This document shows, in pieces, positions 6,253 through 8,440 of a DNA stretch of 8,440 nucleotides (position 1 is its first letter; every line of letters begins with the position of its first letter). Both the position numbers and the translations under genes were made by a program. The DNA is from Fimbriimonadaceae bacterium. GTDB lineage: Bacteria; Armatimonadota; Fimbriimonadia; Fimbriimonadales; Fimbriimonadaceae. The notes under the pieces were generated by a model. That model saw nothing but the letters and a program-made list of their open reading frames with translations. It did no database searches and had not been told where the DNA came from. The stretch spans positions 1-8,440 of the forward strand of contig JANWJY010000084.1 in NCBI GenBank assembly GCA_025451715.1, in the 5' to 3' direction.

Positions 6253-7253
6253 AGCTCCACCCGATCGCGTATCCGCTGATCGGCCTCGCGCTGATCCTTC
6301 TGTTCAACGCGTTCTTCACACCGGGCTTCTACGCCCTCGAGTTGCGCGACGGAAGGCTGTACGGTTCGCTCATCGACGTGCTCAACCGCGCCACGCCGGT
6401 GCTGCTGCTGAGCATCGGCATGACGCTCGTGATCGCAACGAAAGGCGTGGACCTCAGCGTCGGAGCTGTGATGGCGATCGCGGGGGCCGTCGCAGCGCTG
6501 CTCGTCACCGACAAGGTTTCGTTCCTCAGTGTCTCGCACAGCGTGCTCCTCGTCGTCCTAATCGCCCTTGTGGTCGCTACGTTTGCGGGGGTGTTCAACG
6601 GCGTGCTCGTCGGCAAGGTCGGCATCCAGCCGATCGTTGCGACGCTGATCCTCATGGTAGCGGGTCGCGGCGTGGCGCAGCTCCTTACTGGTGGGCAGAA
6701 CGTCACCTTCAACAACCCTGCTCTTGAACGGCTGGGAACGGGAAGCGCATTCGGCCTCCCGATGCCGTTTGTTATCTTCATCGTCGTGTTCGTGCTGATC
6801 GCGGTCTTTGTCAGGAAGACAGCGCTCGGGCTCTTCATCGAGGCGACCGGATCCAACGCGGAGGCGGCGAGGTTGGCCGGCGTCGCTTCCGACAAAATGA
6901 AAGTCGCAGTGTACGCGGTCTCCGGGCTGGTGGCGGGGATCGCGGGCGTGATCGCATGCGCCGACATCAGGGCCGCCGACGCGAACAACGCAGGGCTCTA
7001 CATGGAGCTCGACGCGATCCTCGCCGTCGCGGTCGGCGGGACGTCGCTGAGCGGCGGGCGGTTCTCACTTCTAGGCTCCGTCGTCGGTGCGGTGCTCATG
7101 CAGGCGCTCACGACGACGATCCTGACGCGCGGAGTTTCGCCGCACGCGACCCTGGTCGCGAAGGCACTCATCATCGTCGCCGTCATCCTTCTGCAGTCGC
7201 CTGAGTTCCGCGCGTCGTTTGCGAGGAGGAAGCATGACCCTGCGCGCGCCTAG
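6249..7253 (+). CDS. ytfT: Sugar ABC importer permease, YtfT-like
   Basis: Inner-membrane permease of the BPD_transp_2 (RbsC-type) family, 334 residues against 341 in E. coli YtfT. Hydrophobic segments appear near residues 7-23, 48-63, 73-86, 98-120, 127-145, 173-188, 218-237, 255-263, 272-290 and 302-315. Diagnostic stretches shared with YtfT are DGRLYGSLIDVLNRA at 34-48, GVDLSVGAVMAIAGA at 66-80, VATLILMVAGRGVAQL at 130-145, RKTALGLFIEA at 189-199 and ADANNAGL at 243-250. The start is GTG overlapping the ytfR stop as GTGA, with GAGGG at 6238-6242 as a well-placed ribosome-binding site. It forms a heterodimer with the next gene's product, as in the E. coli galactofuranose system. Confidence 0.94.
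   Translation: MKLHPIAYPLIGLALILLFNAFFTPGFYALELRDGRLYGSLIDVLNRATPVLLLSIGMTLVIATKGVDLSVGAVMAIAGAVAALLVTDKVSFLSVSHSVLLVVLIALVVATFAGVFNGVLVGKVGIQPIVATLILMVAGRGVAQLLTGGQNVTFNNPALERLGTGSAFGLPMPFVIFIVVFVLIAVFVRKTALGLFIEATGSNAEAARLAGVASDKMKVAVYAVSGLVAGIAGVIACADIRAADANNAGLYMELDAILAVAVGGTSLSGGRFSLLGSVVGAVLMQALTTTILTRGVSPHATLVAKALIIVAVILLQSPEFRASFARRKHDPARA
7224..7229 (+). promoter_or_regulatory. Ribosome-binding site deciding the start of the second permease
   Basis: AGGAGG, within GAGGAGGA, is the strongest Shine-Dalgarno sequence seen at any start in the window. It lies 4 nt before the ATG at 7234 and inside the coding sequence of the first permease. It favours 7234 over the in-frame TTG at 7219, which lies upstream of it. 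Confidence 0.85.
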
Positions 7254-8193
7254 GCTGCACCTGCCTGTGCTGGCGACCCTCGCCGTGCTGGTCGTGCTTT
7301 ACGTCGCAGCGTCGATACGGTTCGAGAACTTTGCAACTCTCCGCGTTTTCATGAACTTCCTCGGCGACAACGCCTTCCTGGGCATTGTTGCGATTGGGAT
7401 GACTTACGTGATCATCACGGGCGGCATCGACCTCAGTGTCGGTGCGGTCATAGGATGTACGACGATTTGCACTGCGGTGCTCATCCAGGGCCAGCAGTAT
7501 CACCCAGTTGCCGCGTTCGCCGTCGTGATCGCGGCAGGCACCCTGCTCGGCGCGACGCAAGGCTGGCTGATCCAGAGGTTTAACTTGCAGCCGTTCCTCG
7601 TGACGCTCGCTGGGCTGTTCCTTTGCCGCGGGCTCGGGCTTTGGATCAGCTCCGAGTCGGTGCAGGCCAAGCACGCGACCTTCCAAACGTTAGAGAAGAT
7701 CCGGATCCCGGTCAGCGATGGCGTGTGGCTCCCGTTTACAGAGATCGTGTTCATCACAGTGCTGCTCGTAGGAGCATACGTGCTTCGCCACACCCGCTTC
7801 GGGCGCACAGTGTATGCGATCGGCGGCGACGAACAGAGCGCACACCTGATGGGCCTACCCGTTGCGCGCACGAAAATCGGCGTGTACGCGCTCTCAGGCT
7901 TCTGCGCTTCGCTCGGCGGCGTTGTACTTGTGATGTACACCTCGGCGGGCAACGCGATTAACGGCACGGGGCTGGAGCTCGACGCGATCGCCGCGGTCGT
8001 GATCGGCGGCACGCTGCTCACGGGCGGCTACGGCTCGGTGTTCGGCACATTTTTCGGGCTCCTCATCTTCGCCGTCATGCAGAGCGCGATAACCTTCGAG
8101 GGAACGCTGAGCTCCTGGTGGGCCAAGATCGTCACTGGTGTGCTACTTCTCGCGTTTATCCTCATGCAGCGGATGTTGCAGAGATCGCGATAG
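7234..8193 (+). CDS. yjfF: Sugar ABC importer permease, YjfF-like
   Basis: Second inner-membrane permease of the importer, 319 residues against about 331 in E. coli YjfF, BPD_transp_2 family. Stretches shared with YjfF are DNAFLGIVAIGMTYVI at 45-60, GGIDLSVG at 63-70, LVTLAGLFLCRG at 122-133, RTRFG-like HTRFGRTVYAIGGD at 186-199, ELDAIAAVVIGGTLL at 248-262, and near the C terminus FEGTLSSWWAKI at 288-299, which is close to diagnostic for YjfF. Eight to ten membrane segments are apparent. It overlaps ytfT by 20 nt (stop at 7251-7253). Having both a YtfT and a YjfF type permease, rather than one RbsC-type homodimer, ties the system to the YtfQRT-YjfF furanose transporter branch. No substrate-binding protein gene follows or precedes it here. 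Confidence 0.94.
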   Translation: MTLRAPRLHLPVLATLAVLVVLYVAASIRFENFATLRVFMNFLGDNAFLGIVAIGMTYVIITGGIDLSVGAVIGCTTICTAVLIQGQQYHPVAAFAVVIAAGTLLGATQGWLIQRFNLQPFLVTLAGLFLCRGLGLWISSESVQAKHATFQTLEKIRIPVSDGVWLPFTEIVFITVLLVGAYVLRHTRFGRTVYAIGGDEQSAHLMGLPVARTKIGVYALSGFCASLGGVVLVMYTSAGNAINGTGLELDAIAAVVIGGTLLTGGYGSVFGTFFGLLIFAVMQSAITFEGTLSSWWAKIVTGVLLLAFILMQRMLQRSR

Positions 8194-8283
8194 TCGCCGT
8201 GGCTTTCATCGATGGCGTAAGGGTACATTGCCCGCAGTGCACGCACTCAGTGAGCTAGGTTCGTGCCAACGGGAAGAAGCGAG
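8194..8283. other. Intergenic gap after the importer operon
   Basis: Ninety bases between yjfF and the CmcI-family gene. There is no clear intrinsic terminator: only a short, weak stem around CAGTGCACGCACT and no T-run. A TACATT hexamer at 8224-8229 could be a -10 box for the next gene, but no -35 box supports it. Ahead of the next start is a purine-rich GGGAAGAAGCGAG, a weak ribosome-binding region. The methyltransferase-like gene may or may not be co-transcribed with the importer. Confidence 0.4.
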
Positions 8284-8440
8284 ATGAACTGGAAGGAAAA
8301 GAGGATCGTCGACGCCTTCCACAGTCTCTACTATTTCGGGCCCAAGGGCGAAGGGCACATCTATCAGCGCACCTCCTGGATGAACGTGCCTACTGAGAAG
8401 TGCCCCCTCGACCTTTGGATTTATCAAGAGATACTCAACG
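8284..8440 (+). CDS. CmcI/cephalosporin hydroxylase (rhamnosyl O-methyltransferase) family protein, 3' part off the right edge
   Basis: Only 52 codons are visible. They match the N-terminal signature of the CmcI family (SAM-dependent methyltransferase fold; also called cephalosporin hydroxylase or rhamnosyl O-methyltransferase): a short helix with VDAFHSLYY at residues 9-17, a W-containing segment (TSWMNVP at 30-36), and KCPLDLWIYQEIL at 39-51. In this family that last block precedes the SAM-binding strand. Members are usually about 200-250 residues, often near polysaccharide or cell-surface glycan genes, and many have no known substrate; a methylase acting on sugar hydroxyls is plausible. 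The ATG at 8284 is chosen because it begins the family's first helix. Not tightly linked to the sugar operon (90-bp gap). Confidence 0.75.
   Translation, partial: MNWKEKRIVDAFHSLYYFGPKGEGHIYQRTSWMNVPTEKCPLDLWIYQEILN

Noticed and set aside
7219..7233. TTG start for the second permease giving five extra residues
   Set aside because: The strong AGGAGG at 7224-7229 lies downstream of this TTG and is correctly placed only for the ATG at 7234.
8230..8262. Possible terminator hairpin around CAGTGCACGCACT
   Set aside because: The stem is only about 4-5 bp with no following T-run, so it cannot be supported.

Overview
This looks like a bacterial chromosome segment with G+C near 60% by eye. It carries a carbohydrate-utilisation locus built around L-arabinose, most plausibly L-arabinofuranose. 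I cannot place the organism firmly. The G+C-rich intergenic 8-bp tandem repeats and the -10-like boxes sitting almost on the start codons recall Armatimonadota (Fimbriimonadia-type) genomes, but that is a weak inference.

Layout. On the minus strand, from about 2270 down to the left edge, a FucI/COG2407-type sugar isomerase is followed by an L-ribulokinase (AraB, FGGY family). The two genes overlap by 8 nt, and the kinase runs off the left edge. On the plus strand, divergently transcribed from a 136-bp intergenic region, a GH127 beta-L-arabinofuranosidase-like enzyme with an extra C-terminal beta-sandwich (2407-4743) is followed by a complete cytoplasmic and membrane set of a CUT2-type ABC importer. 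These are the ATPase YtfR (4747-6252) and the permeases YtfT (6249-7253) and YjfF (7234-8193). Spacings are +3, -4 and -20 nt, so these four genes form one operon. No periplasmic binding protein gene is visible. After a 90-bp gap, the first 52 codons of a cephalosporin-hydroxylase/rhamnosyl O-methyltransferase (CmcI) family gene run off the right edge.

How it fits together (inference). GH127 releases beta-L-arabinofuranose from arabinofuranosides. The importer most resembles the E. coli galactofuranose system YtfQRT-YjfF, and would bring in a furanose-form sugar or a small arabinoside. The isomerase would convert arabinose to ribulose, and the kinase would phosphorylate it to L-ribulose 5-phosphate. 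The 4-epimerase (AraD), a regulator and the binding protein are not in the window.

Most worth a second look: (1) an exact 67-bp in-frame direct repeat inside the kinase gene, which replaces the region where the FGGY catalytic-Asp motif is expected and indicates an assembly chimera, an internal duplication or recombination; (2) a 35-bp-arm imperfect inverted repeat made of 8-bp units between the divergent operons; (3) putative leaderless starts on both sides of that hairpin; (4) a FucI-type isomerase paired with AraB in place of classical AraA; (5) a furanose-type importer linked to a furanosidase, with no local binding protein.
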